Assembly (NCBI RefSeq): GCF_042654585.1
Contig: NZ_JBHSGR010000006.1
Coordinates: 1 to 64,000, forward strand
DNA from: Geodermatophilus arenarius
GTDB lineage: Bacteria > Actinomycetota > Actinomycetes > Mycobacteriales > Geodermatophilaceae
Reading direction: 5' to 3'
DNA: 64,000 nucleotides
Below are positions 7,586 through 15,806 of this stretch, piece after piece. Position 1 is the first letter of the stretch; every line of letters starts with the position of its first letter. The notes under the pieces were generated by a model that saw only the letters and a program-made list of their open reading frames with translations, was not told where the DNA came from and made no database searches. The translations under genes were made by a program, and so were the position numbers.

Positions 7586-8403
7586 TGACCGCCACCGCCC
7601 CCGCGCGCGCCCTCGCGCGCCGGGCCGCCACCCTGCTGCTGACCCTGCTCGGCTGCGCGCTCGCCGGCGTGCTGCTCGCGGGTCCGGCCGCGGCGGCGCC
7701 CACCGCGCCGACCGCCCCCACGGCACCGACCGTGCCGGCGGTCGACGGCGGGGTCGACATCTCGGTCGGCAACGGCAGCCCGAGCACCTCGATCACGCTG
7801 ATCCTCGCGGTCACCGTGCTGTCGGTGGCGCCGGCGGTGCTGCTGCTGTGCACGTCGTTCACCAAGATCGTCGTCGTCCTGTCGCTGACCCGGAACGCGC
7901 TGGGCCTGCAGTCCTCGCCGCCGAACTCCGTGCTCACCGGCATCGCGCTGTTCCTGACGCTGTTCGTCATGGGGCCGGTGCTGTCCGACGTCAACGACGT
8001 CGCCGTGCAGCCGTACGTGGACGGCGCGATGACGGTCTCCCAGGCCTACGACGCCGGCGTCGTGCCGCTCAAGGAGTTCCTGCTCGACAACACCCGCGAC
8101 GACGAGCTGCAGCTCATGGTCGGCCTGTCCGGGGAGGAGCAGCCCGAGGACCGCGCCGCGGTGAGCATGACGACGCTGGTCCCGGCGTTCGTCCTCTCCG
8201 AGCTCAAGAGTGCCTTCATCATCGGGCTGGTCGTGTTCATCCCGTTCCTGGTGATGGACATGCTGGTCAGCGCCGCGCTCATGTCGATGGGCATGATGAT
8301 GGTGCCGCCGTCGATCGTGTCGCTGCCGTTCAAGCTGCTGTTCTTCGTGGTCGTCGACGGCTGGGCGATGATCACCACGTCCCTCGTGGGGTCGTACGGA
8401 TGA
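7585..8403 (+). CDS. fliP: Flagellar type III export gate protein FliP
   Basis: This 272-residue protein is read from ATG 7585, which shares one base with the fliO stop. An N-terminal signal peptide (about 1-40) is followed by a Thr/Ala/Pro-rich stretch, a pattern known for FliP, whose signal is cleaved. The conserved core has FTKIVVVLSLTRNALGLQ, PPNSVLTGIALFLTLFVMGP, FVLSELKSAFIIG and MGMMMVPPSIVSLPFKLLFF. FliP forms, with FliQ and FliR, the membrane export gate for flagellar subunits. fliQ overlaps its stop by four bases. The upstream open frame from 7183 is a shadow of fliO. Confidence 0.95.
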   Translation: MTATAPARALARRAATLLLTLLGCALAGVLLAGPAAAAPTAPTAPTAPTVPAVDGGVDISVGNGSPSTSITLILAVTVLSVAPAVLLLCTSFTKIVVVLSLTRNALGLQSSPPNSVLTGIALFLTLFVMGPVLSDVNDVAVQPYVDGAMTVSQAYDAGVVPLKEFLLDNTRDDELQLMVGLSGEEQPEDRAAVSMTTLVPAFVLSELKSAFIIGLVVFIPFLVMDMLVSAALMSMGMMMVPPSIVSLPFKLLFFVVVDGWAMITTSLVGSYG

Positions 8404-8675
8404 CCGACGCAGACGTCACCGACATCGCCGTCCAGACCATGATGGTGGCCGCGAAGGTCGCCGCCCCGGTCCTGCTCACGGCCCTGCTGGTCGGTTTCCT
8501 CATCTCGCTGTTCCAGGCGGCGACCCAGATCCAGGAACCGACGCTGTCGTTCGTCCCCAAGATGATCGCGGTGAGCATCGCCCTGCTGGTCACCGGCAAC
8601 TGGGTGCTCTCCGAGCTGGTCGACTTCACCCACACCCTCTTCGACCAGCTGCCGCGCCTGCTCGGGCGGACCTGA
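8400..8675 (+). CDS. fliQ: Flagellar type III export gate protein FliQ
   Basis: This 91-residue protein has two membrane helices separated by a charged turn and the family signature LISLFQAATQIQEPTLSFVPK. ATG 8400 overlaps the fliP stop (ATGA). Length and motif fit FliQ (about 89 residues). It packs around FliP/FliR in the export gate. fliR starts 5 bp after its stop. The longer open frame upstream is antisense-free shadow coding within fliP and should be ignored. Confidence 0.95.
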   Translation: MTDADVTDIAVQTMMVAAKVAAPVLLTALLVGFLISLFQAATQIQEPTLSFVPKMIAVSIALLVTGNWVLSELVDFTHTLFDQLPRLLGRT

Positions 8676-8680
8676 CCGTC

Positions 8681-9445
8681 ATGGACCTCGAGGTCCCGGC
8701 GGTCACCCTCGCGGCCCTGCTGCTGGCCACCGCCCGGGCGGCCGGCTTCGTCCTGCTCGCCCCGCCGTTCACCACCCGCACCATCCCGGCGCCGGTCAAG
8801 GGGGCGCTGGCCCTGGCGCTGGCGGTCGCCCTGGTCGACCGCGTGGCGCCGGGCCTGCCCGAGCCGACCACCGGGTTCCTCGTCGTCACCGCCGTCAGCG
8901 AGGTGGCCATCGGCGCGGCGCTGGGCTTCGTCGTCCAGCTGTTCTTCACCGCGGTGCAGTTCGCCGGCGAGCTCATCGACCTCACCGGCGGCTTCTCCCT
9001 GCAGCCGGCCTACGACCCGCTGGCGATGACCACCAACTCGGTCATCGGCAAGCTGCACTACCTGCTCGCGACGACGCTGCTGTTCACCAGCGGCGGGCAC
9101 CTGGTGATCGTGCGCGGGTTCGCCACCTCCTACGAGGGGCTGCCGGTCAGCGGCGGGTTCCCGGCCGGGGACGTCGGCCAGGTCGTGCTGACGGCGTTCT
9201 CGATGATGTTCCTCGCCGCGCTGCAGATCGCCGGCCCGATGGTGGCCGTGCTCCTGCTGGCCGACGTCGCCCTCGCCCTGCTGTCCCGGGCCGCCCCGGC
9301 GCTGAACATCTTCGCCATCGGCTTCCCCGTCAAGATCATGCTGACCCTCGCGCTGCTCGGGCTGACCTTCCCGCTGCTGCCGCCGGCGCTGGACGCGCTG
9401 GTGGAGCAGGCCACCCGCGCGATCGTCGGCTTCCGGAGCGGGTGA
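8681..9445 (+). CDS. fliR: Flagellar type III export gate protein FliR
   Basis: This 254-residue protein is largely membrane-embedded, with about six hydrophobic segments. Family features include RAAGFVLLAPPF near the N-terminus, the GFVVQLFFTAVQFAGELIDL region, and the C-terminal ALNIFAIGFPVKIMLTL segment before a final helix. FliR completes the FliPQR gate and contacts FlhB. ATG 8681 is 5 bp after the fliQ stop. flhB begins 6 bp after its stop. Length is normal for the family. Confidence 0.95.
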   Translation: MDLEVPAVTLAALLLATARAAGFVLLAPPFTTRTIPAPVKGALALALAVALVDRVAPGLPEPTTGFLVVTAVSEVAIGAALGFVVQLFFTAVQFAGELIDLTGGFSLQPAYDPLAMTTNSVIGKLHYLLATTLLFTSGGHLVIVRGFATSYEGLPVSGGFPAGDVGQVVLTAFSMMFLAALQIAGPMVAVLLLADVALALLSRAAPALNIFAIGFPVKIMLTLALLGLTFPLLPPALDALVEQATRAIVGFRSG

Positions 9446-9451
9446 GGCCGG

Positions 9452-10600
9452 GTGGCCAAGGACGGACCGGGCGGTGAGAAGACCGAGAAGCCCACTCCCA
9501 AGCGCCTCAAGGAGGCGCGCAAGGAGGGGCAGATCCCGCGGACCCAGGAGCTCGGCACCTGGGCGGGCGTGGCGGCGGCGAGCGTGTTCCTACCGGTGCT
9601 CGTCGCGAACGCCTTCGACGCCGTGGGCCGGTTGTTCGTGCGGTTCGGGTCGGTGGTCGAGCACCCGGAGCCCGACGCCGTCGGCGCGCTGCTCGGGGAG
9701 GCGCTGACGACCTTCCTCGAGACGGTGCTGCCGATGGCGCTCGCGCTCATGCTCGTCGGGGTGCTCGCCTCGGCCGCGCAGGGCGGGGTCGCGCTGGCCA
9801 CCAAGGGCATGAAGCCGACGCTCAAGAAGCTCAACCCGTTCCCCGGGATGAAGCGGATGTTCGGCACCCACGGCCTGTGGGAGGCGGTCAAGGCGGTCGT
9901 CAAGACGGCGGCGCTCGGGACCGTCGTCGTCGTGACCAGCGGAAGGGCGCAGGCGCTGGTGTCGGCGTCAGGAGCGCTGCCGCTGTCGGCGGTGGTGGCG
10001 ACGTTCGCCTCCTCCGCCGTGCTCATGTTCCGCGTCGTGGCGATCACCGGCCTGGTCATCGCGATCGCCGACTACGTCGTGGTGCGCAAGCAGACGATGA
10101 CCAGGCTGAAGATGACCAAGTACGAGATCCAGCAGGAGCACAAGCAGTCCGAGGGCGATCCCCACGTGAAGGGCCAGCGCCGGTCGATGCAGCTGGCCCT
10201 GTCGCGCAACCGGATGATGGCCGAGGTCGCCACCGCCGACGTGCTGCTGGTCAACCCGACGCACGTCGCCGTCGCGCTGCGGTACGAGCCGGAGAAGGGC
10301 GCGCCGCGGGTGGTGGCCAAGGGCGCCGACGAGATCGCCGCGAGGCTGCGCGAGCGGGCCGCCGAGGCGCGGGTGCCGATGGTGCAGGACGTGCCGCTGG
10401 CCCGGGCGCTGCACGCCTCCTGCGAGCTCGGCCAGGAGGTGCCGCCGCAGCTGTTCACCGCCGTCGCCCGGGTGCTGGCCTTCGTCATGCAGCTCGGCGC
10501 CCGCGGCGTGCGCGGCGGCTTCCACCGGCCCGGGTTCGAGGCGCCCGACGTCGCCGGCCTGCCGCGGGCCGGCCGCCGGAGGACCCCGGTCGCCTCCTGA
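9452..10600 (+). CDS. flhB: Flagellar export specificity switch protein FlhB
   Basis: This 382-residue protein begins with the family N-terminus EKTEKPTPKRLKEARKEGQI. Four membrane helices follow (about 30-210), then the cytoplasmic domain with the conserved autocleavage site NPTH. The Asn is residue 268, very near position 269 of the enterobacterial protein. Cleavage between Asn and Pro is required for the switch from hook to filament export in concert with FliK, whose gene opens this window. The C-terminal ~25 residues after the conserved VARVLAFVMQL helix are Gly/Arg-rich and probably not conserved. GTG is the start. Confidence 0.95.
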   Translation: MAKDGPGGEKTEKPTPKRLKEARKEGQIPRTQELGTWAGVAAASVFLPVLVANAFDAVGRLFVRFGSVVEHPEPDAVGALLGEALTTFLETVLPMALALMLVGVLASAAQGGVALATKGMKPTLKKLNPFPGMKRMFGTHGLWEAVKAVVKTAALGTVVVVTSGRAQALVSASGALPLSAVVATFASSAVLMFRVVAITGLVIAIADYVVVRKQTMTRLKMTKYEIQQEHKQSEGDPHVKGQRRSMQLALSRNRMMAEVATADVLLVNPTHVAVALRYEPEKGAPRVVAKGADEIAARLRERAAEARVPMVQDVPLARALHASCELGQEVPPQLFTAVARVLAFVMQLGARGVRGGFHRPGFEAPDVAGLPRAGRRRTPVAS

Positions 10601-10613
10601 CCCTGGGACGGCT

Positions 10614-12710
10614 GTGACTCGTGCGCCGTCAGCGGTCGGCCGGGCACCCCCGGCTGCCGATGGAGTGCCCGTGCGAGGGATGACCAAGGCCGCCGTGCCG
10701 ATCGGCGTGGTGGCCATCGTCCTCATGCTGGTCGTGCCGCTGCCCGCCGCGGTGCTGGACCTGCTGCTGGGCCTGAACATCACCGCGTCGCTGCTGATCC
10801 TGCTCGTCGCGATGCAGATCAGGCGGCCGCTGGACTTCGCGGTCTTCCCGTCGCTGATCCTCGTCGCGACGCTGTTCCGGCTCGCCCTCAACGTCTCCTC
10901 GACGCGGCTGGTGCTCACCGACGGCTACGCCGGCAAGGTCATCGAGGCCTTCGGGCACTTCGTGATCGGCGGCTCGCTCGTCGTCGGCCTGGTGATCTTC
11001 GTGATCCTCACGATCATCCAGTTCGTCGTCATCACCAACGGCGCCGGCCGCGTGGCCGAGGTGGGCGCCCGCTTCACCCTCGACGCGATGCCCGGCAAGC
11101 AGATGGCCATCGACGCCGACCTCAACGCCGGCCTGATCAACGAGCAGCAGGCGCGCAAGCGGCGCACCGAGGTCACCGCCGAGGCCGACTTCTACGGCTC
11201 GATGGACGGCGCCTCGAAGTTCGTCAAGGGCGACGCCATCGCCGCCATCATCATCACGCTGATCAACCTCGTCGGCGGGTTCGCCGTCGGCGTCATGCAG
11301 CGCGGCATGGCGCCCGGCGACGCCGTCTCCACCTTCTCGCTGCTGACCGTCGGCGACGGCCTGGTCTCGCAGATCCCCGCGCTGCTGCTGTCGACCGCGA
11401 CCGGCATCATCGTCACCCGCTCGGCCAGCGACGGCGACATGGGCAGCGACCTGCTCGCCCAGCTCGGCCGCTTCCGCCAGCCGGTGCGCATCGCCGGCGG
11501 CGGGGCGCTGGCGCTGTGCCTGATCCCCGGTCTGCCGAAGCTGCCGTTCCTCCTCATCGGCGGGCTGTTCCTGCTCATGGCCGCGCGGATGACGGAGGCC
11601 CCGGCCGAGGACGACGGCACGCCCGCGCTCGCCGCCGCCGAGGAGCCCGCGCCGGACTCCCCCGAGGCGATCGCCGAGCGCATGCGGGTCGACCCGCTGG
11701 AGCTCGAGGTGGCCTTCGACCTGGTCGACCTCGTCGACTCCTCCCGCGGCGGCGACCTGCTCGACCGGGTCAAGGCGCTGCGCCGGAAGGTCGCGATGGA
11801 GACCGGCCTGGTCATCCCGCTGGTCCGCACCCGCGACAACCTCGACCTGCCCTCGTCGCAGTACGTCATCTGGCTCAACGGCGTCCCGGCGGCCAAGGGC
11901 ACCTCCCCCGCCGGCACCGTGCTGGCCATCGGGGACGCCCTGGACGGCCTGCCCGGCCGGCCCACCCGCGAGCCGGTGTTCGGCCTGCCCGCCAAGTGGG
12001 TGCCGGTGGAGCTGCAGCGGCAGGCCGAGATGGCCGGCGCGACCGTCGTCGACCGGTCCTCGGTCATCACCACCCACCTGGCCGAGGTCGTCCGCCAGAA
12101 CGCCGCCGAGCTGCTCGGCCGCGAGGACGTGCGGCTGCTGGTCGAGATGGTCAAGCGGACCCACCCGGTCGTCGTCGAGGAGCTCACCCCGGGGCTGCTC
12201 ACCCTCGGCGAGATCCAGCGGGTGCTGCACGCGCTGCTGGCCGAGAACGTCTCCATCCGCGACCTGGTGCGCATCTTCGAGGCGCTGTCGCTGCGCGCGA
12301 AGACCTCCACCGACCTGGACGGGCTGGTCGAGGCGGTGCGCGCGGCGCTCGGCGCGGCGATCAGCCACCCCTACGTCACCCCCGACGAGCGGCTGCACGT
12401 GCTCACCCTCGACCCCGCCTTCGAGCAGCGGCTGCTGGAGGCGGTGCGGCAGGGCGACGGCGGCCAGGTGCTGGCCCTGGACGCCGGCTCGGTCGACGCG
12501 CTGGTCACCGGGTGCAGCGGGCTGCTCGAGGACGCCGAGCAGCACGGCCTGTCCCCCGTCCTCGTCTGCTCCCCCCAGGTGCGGGCCGCGCTGTCCCGCC
12601 TGGTGCGTCAGGTCCTCCCCCGCCTGCCGGTGATCTCCTACTCGGAGGTCTCCCGGACGGCCCAGATCGAGTCACTGGGAGTGGTGAACGGTGCCGTTGC
12701 CATCCGTTGA
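10614..12710 (+). CDS. flhA: Flagellar export platform protein FlhA
   Basis: This 698-residue protein has eight predicted membrane helices in the first ~320 residues, including the FHIPEP-family block RPLDFAVFPSLILVATLFRLALN and NGAGRVAEVGARFTLDAMPGKQ. A cytoplasmic domain (about 345-698) forms the nonameric ring that docks chaperone-substrate complexes. GTG 10614 has GGGACGG about 6 bases upstream. An internal ATG at 10680, just before the first helix, is a possible alternative. The end overlaps the next gene by 20 bp, implying coupling. A long antisense open frame across this gene is a GC artefact. Confidence 0.95.
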   Translation: MTRAPSAVGRAPPAADGVPVRGMTKAAVPIGVVAIVLMLVVPLPAAVLDLLLGLNITASLLILLVAMQIRRPLDFAVFPSLILVATLFRLALNVSSTRLVLTDGYAGKVIEAFGHFVIGGSLVVGLVIFVILTIIQFVVITNGAGRVAEVGARFTLDAMPGKQMAIDADLNAGLINEQQARKRRTEVTAEADFYGSMDGASKFVKGDAIAAIIITLINLVGGFAVGVMQRGMAPGDAVSTFSLLTVGDGLVSQIPALLLSTATGIIVTRSASDGDMGSDLLAQLGRFRQPVRIAGGGALALCLIPGLPKLPFLLIGGLFLLMAARMTEAPAEDDGTPALAAAEEPAPDSPEAIAERMRVDPLELEVAFDLVDLVDSSRGGDLLDRVKALRRKVAMETGLVIPLVRTRDNLDLPSSQYVIWLNGVPAAKGTSPAGTVLAIGDALDGLPGRPTREPVFGLPAKWVPVELQRQAEMAGATVVDRSSVITTHLAEVVRQNAAELLGREDVRLLVEMVKRTHPVVVEELTPGLLTLGEIQRVLHALLAENVSIRDLVRIFEALSLRAKTSTDLDGLVEAVRAALGAAISHPYVTPDERLHVLTLDPAFEQRLLEAVRQGDGGQVLALDAGSVDALVTGCSGLLEDAEQHGLSPVLVCSPQVRAALSRLVRQVLPRLPVISYSEVSRTAQIESLGVVNGAVAIR

Positions 12711-15411
12711 GGCGCCCACGCCCGAGGCCGCCGTCGCCGCGGCCCGCGAGCGGTACGGCAACGCGGTGCGGATCACCGGCGTGCGCCGCATCCGGTCCGG
12801 CGGCGTGCTGGGCTTCTTCGCCACCGAGCGGTTCGTCGCCGAGGTGGAGGACGTCGAGCCGGCCCGGCGCGGCCCCGCGCCGAAGTCCGAGTCGGCCCGC
12901 CGGATCGAGGCCGCGCTCAGCCGCGACCCCGGCCCGCTCGCCGACACCGGCGCGTTCCTGCGCGCCACCGAGCTGCACCGCAGCCGGCCCGCGGCGGCCC
13001 GGCCCACCGCGCGCCCGACCGTCCCCACCGAGCGCCCGACCATCCCGACCGAGCTGCCGGACCCGGTGTCCGAGCTGGCCGGCCTGCTCGGGTCCGGCGA
13101 CGGCGACCCCGGCATCGACCTGTACTCCCGGGCGTCCGTGGGCGCCACCCGCCGGCCCGCCGACGGGACCGCCGCCTTCCGCCCGGCCGCCGCCGTCCGC
13201 ACCGCTGCCCCCCGCGCGGCCGCCGGCCCGTCCGCCGCCGCGCCCTCGGCTGCCCGCCGGCCCGCCCGGGCGGCGGTCCGGCCGCCGGCCGGGCCCGCCG
13301 GTCCCTCGCCGTTCACCGCCGCGCTGGCGCAGGTCGTCGCCGGTGACCGCGAGGTCCGCGAGGCGGTCGACGACGCCGTGCGCTCGGCGCCCGCGCTCGC
13401 CGGCGCCGAGGCGCTGCGGGCGGTCCAGGCGGTCGCCGCCGCGACCGCCGAGGCCACGGACGAGGAGCTCGCGCCCCCGTCGGTGCTGCGGACCCCGGAG
13501 CCCGCTCCGGCCGCGCCCGCGATGCCGCTGGCCGCCGCCCTCGCCGCCGCCATGGCCGCGCCCGCCCGCGCCGCCGCCCCTGCCCCGGCAGCTCCGGCTC
13601 CCGCGCCGGTGCCGGAGCCGGTCGCGCCCGTCGTCGAGGTCCCCGTCGTCGCCGAGCCCGTCGTCGAGACCCCCGTCGTCGAGGAGCCCGTCGCCGAGGA
13701 GCCGCTGCCCGAGACCCTGGACGCTCCCGCGGTCCCCGGGTCCGCCGAGGAGTCCGGACCCGGTGTGGACATGTGGGCCGACCCCGTGCCCGTGTCCCGC
13801 CCCGTCGCCGTCGCCGAGCCCGTCGTCGAGGAGCCCGTCGTCGAGGAGCCGGTCGTCGAGGAGCCCGACGTCGAGGAGCCTCCGGCCGACGAGGACCCCG
13901 AGGACGCCGAGGAGTCCCTGCTCACCGAGCTGCTCGGCCCGGAGGCGGACGAGACCGCCGCCGAGGACCCCGTCGCCGTCGAGTCCGCCGTCGAGGACAC
14001 GGCCACCGAGGACACCGCCGCCGAGGCGCCGACCGCCGTCGCGCCGGTGCCGGAGGACGAGCCGGTCACCGACGTGCTGCCGGCCGTCGTCGCGGAGCCG
14101 ATCGAGGTGCCGGCGCCCCAGCCGGTGGCCGCCTGGGCCGACCCGGACCTCACCGGCCCGGTCACCGGGCGCGAGGAGGCCATCGCCGAGGTGCTCCGCG
14201 CGGCCCTGGCCCACGACACCCCGGACGACGCGCTCACCGACATCCTCCGCGGCGTGCTCGCCAGCGCCTCCACCCAGGGCGGCGCGCACCGCGGCCGCCC
14301 GCCGGTCCCCGCGCCCTCGCAGCGCGTGGACCAGGAGCCGGGCTGGGTCGACGCCTCGGCCGAGTCCGACGAGTGGGAGGCCGACGAGGCGGTGCTCGCG
14401 CCGACCGCCAGCGACCCCGCCCCGCTGCCGCTCGACTCCACCGCCGTCCTGCCCCCGCTGTCGCTGCTGCCGCCGCCCACCCCCGGTGCCGAGCTGGCCG
14501 TGCCGCGGCTGCTCGGGCGCCCGCCGGTGCCGCCGGCGCGCCGCCTGCCGCCGGTGCCCGGTCAGGCCGTCGCCCGCGTCACCGCCCCGGCGCCGGGCCT
14601 GGCGACCGTGACCCGCCTGCCCGTCGACGCCCGCGCCGCCCGCGGGTGGACGCCGGCCCGCGTCGTCGTGCCGTCGGTGCGCGAGGCCGGTGCGGTGGCG
14701 CCGGGCCGCGGCTGGGTCGACCCGCGGATGGTCGAGGCCGCCGGCACGGTCGCCCGCCTGCGCGCGCTCGGCGTGCCGGTGGATCTGCTCGGCGGGGGCT
14801 TCCCCGCCGAGGTCGCGCGGTCCGGCACCTACGCGGCGCTGACCCGGGCGCTCGGCGCGGCGCTGCCCGCGGCGCCGTCGGCCCCGGCCGGTGCCGGGGA
14901 GGTGCTGCTGGTCGTCGGCCCCGGCGTCGAGACCCTCGCCGCCGCGCGCTCGCTGGCCGCCGGCATGCGGCTCGACGGCGACCGGCTGCAGTGGGCCACC
15001 CGCGGCGACCTCGCCGCGCTCGCGCCCGAGTCCAGCCGGATCACCTCGGTCGACACCGCGATCGCGCGCAAGCAGGAGGCCGCCGCCGCGGGGACGCCGA
15101 CCGTCGTCGCGGTGGACGCCCCGATGCGCGCCGGGGGCCGGACGTGGCTCGAGCAGGTCATGGCGATCTTCTCGCCGGTCGCCGTCTGGGCCGTCGTCGA
15201 GGCGACCCGCAAGCCCGAGGACGTCGGCCCGTGGCTGGACGCCCTGCCCCGCGTCGACGCGCTCGTCGTCCAGGACTCCGACCTGACCGCCGACCCCGCC
15301 GCCGTGCTGGGCCGGACGACGGTGCCGGTGGCCCTCCTCGACGGCGTGCGGGCGACCGCGCACCGCTGGGCGTCGCTGCTGTGCGAGCGGCTGGAGACCG
15401 CTGAGGCATGA
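12691..15411 (+). CDS. flhF: FlhF-like protein with degenerate SRP-GTPase domain
   Basis: This 906-residue protein starts at GTG 12691 inside the end of flhA, preceded by GGGAG. Residues 1-55 match the FlhF/SRP54-like N-terminal module (AAVAAARERYGNAVRI, then RRIRSGGVLGFFA). About 500 residues of Ala/Pro/Glu-rich sequence with VVEEP repeats follow. The last ~270 residues have the order of an FlhF NG domain. However, the P-loop position reads VVGPGVETLAAARSLA, lacking GKT, and the DTAGR and TKLD positions read VDAPMR and VQDSDL. FlhF normally sets flagellar position by a GTP-dependent dimer. This homologue probably cannot bind GTP conventionally, so it may act as a scaffold. Position after flhA supports the family assignment; the degeneracy is direct observation. 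Confidence 0.75.
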   Translation: MPLPSVEAPTPEAAVAAARERYGNAVRITGVRRIRSGGVLGFFATERFVAEVEDVEPARRGPAPKSESARRIEAALSRDPGPLADTGAFLRATELHRSRPAAARPTARPTVPTERPTIPTELPDPVSELAGLLGSGDGDPGIDLYSRASVGATRRPADGTAAFRPAAAVRTAAPRAAAGPSAAAPSAARRPARAAVRPPAGPAGPSPFTAALAQVVAGDREVREAVDDAVRSAPALAGAEALRAVQAVAAATAEATDEELAPPSVLRTPEPAPAAPAMPLAAALAAAMAAPARAAAPAPAAPAPAPVPEPVAPVVEVPVVAEPVVETPVVEEPVAEEPLPETLDAPAVPGSAEESGPGVDMWADPVPVSRPVAVAEPVVEEPVVEEPVVEEPDVEEPPADEDPEDAEESLLTELLGPEADETAAEDPVAVESAVEDTATEDTAAEAPTAVAPVPEDEPVTDVLPAVVAEPIEVPAPQPVAAWADPDLTGPVTGREEAIAEVLRAALAHDTPDDALTDILRGVLASASTQGGAHRGRPPVPAPSQRVDQEPGWVDASAESDEWEADEAVLAPTASDPAPLPLDSTAVLPPLSLLPPPTPGAELAVPRLLGRPPVPPARRLPPVPGQAVARVTAPAPGLATVTRLPVDARAARGWTPARVVVPSVREAGAVAPGRGWVDPRMVEAAGTVARLRALGVPVDLLGGGFPAEVARSGTYAALTRALGAALPAAPSAPAGAGEVLLVVGPGVETLAAARSLAAGMRLDGDRLQWATRGDLAALAPESSRITSVDTAIARKQEAAAAGTPTVVAVDAPMRAGGRTWLEQVMAIFSPVAVWAVVEATRKPEDVGPWLDALPRVDALVVQDSDLTADPAAVLGRTTVPVALLDGVRATAHRWASLLCERLETAEA
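13822..13881 (+). repeat. Four 15-bp in-frame tandem repeats encoding VVEEP units
   Basis: Four consecutive 15-bp units differ by one to three bases and encode Val-Val-Glu-Glu-Pro, the last Asp-Val-Glu-Glu-Pro. Five looser units of the same kind lie at 13630-13704. They form an extended acidic linker in the FlhF-like protein and may vary in number between strains. Confidence 0.8.
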
Positions 15412-15653
15412 GCCCGCTGCGCTGGGACGTCCTCACGGCGGGGTTCGTGCTGGCCCTGCCGGTGCTCGCGCTGTACCTGCGCGGCGACTTCACGCTCGAC
15501 GACGTCGCCACCCGGCTGCCCTGGTGCCTGCTCGCCGGCTGGGGCGCCGTCGCGCTGCTGCGCTACGCCGCGACGCCGCGGACCCGCCCGGCCCCGCAGC
15601 GCGCGTCCCGGACGCCGGCACTCCCGGACGAGGACCCCACCCCCGCCGCCTGA
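15408..15653 (+). CDS. Small two-helix membrane protein, end of flagellar operon
   Basis: This 81-residue protein has two hydrophobic segments (about 8-24 and 37-53) separated by a charged RGDFTLDDVATRLPW loop and followed by a Pro/Arg-rich hydrophilic tail. I do not recognise the family. The ATG overlaps the flhF stop by four bases (ATGA), so it is translationally coupled to the FlhF-like gene and very likely belongs to the flagellar operon. The position is often held by fleN/ylxH in other bacteria; this protein has no ATPase motifs and is not that. The function is unknown. Confidence 0.7.
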   Translation: MSPLRWDVLTAGFVLALPVLALYLRGDFTLDDVATRLPWCLLAGWGAVALLRYAATPRTRPAPQRASRTPALPDEDPTPAA

Positions 15654-15655
15654 CC

Positions 15656-15729
15656 CCGCTCCTGGGACGTTGTCCGGACCACTGGGGCCCTGCAGCACCC
15701 CGGTACCGCGAGGACCACCCCAGGAGCGG
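15656..15729 (-). repeat. 74-bp palindromic repeat element, copy A (inverted)
   Basis: The reverse complement aligns without gaps to the copy at 16728-16801 (about 55 of 74 bases identical by eye) and shares the invariant core GGTGCTGCAG. The ends form an inverted repeat (CCGCTCCTGGG with its complement). It begins 2 bp after the stop of the small membrane gene and lies upstream of the AbiEi-like gene. Confidence 0.75.
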
Positions 15730-15806
15730 CCGTCCACAGGTAGGGCGTCGTCCACGACCGGGTCCGGTGAGCCCTGCCGGACGAGTGAGGACGCCACGGT
15801 CGCCCG

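Noticed and set aside
10629..12545. Long open frame (638 codons) antisense to flhA
   Set aside because: The frame is a by-product of high GC at third positions. The product is Asp/Gly/Gln/Arg-rich noise without any motif, while flhA on the other strand is unmistakable.
13630..13881. Regular repeats considered as a CRISPR array
   Set aside because: The units are 15 bp, contiguous and in frame, without spacers; they encode VVEEP-type residues.
11516..14611. Open frame of 1031 codons in another + frame across flhA and the FlhF-like gene
   Set aside because: It gives Arg/Pro/Ser-rich sequence with no domain and crosses two well-supported genes.
12505..15363. 952-codon antisense open frame over the FlhF-like gene
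   Set aside because: The length reflects the Val/Glu/Ala/Pro-rich repeats on the coding strand; it is Gly/Arg-rich with no motifs.
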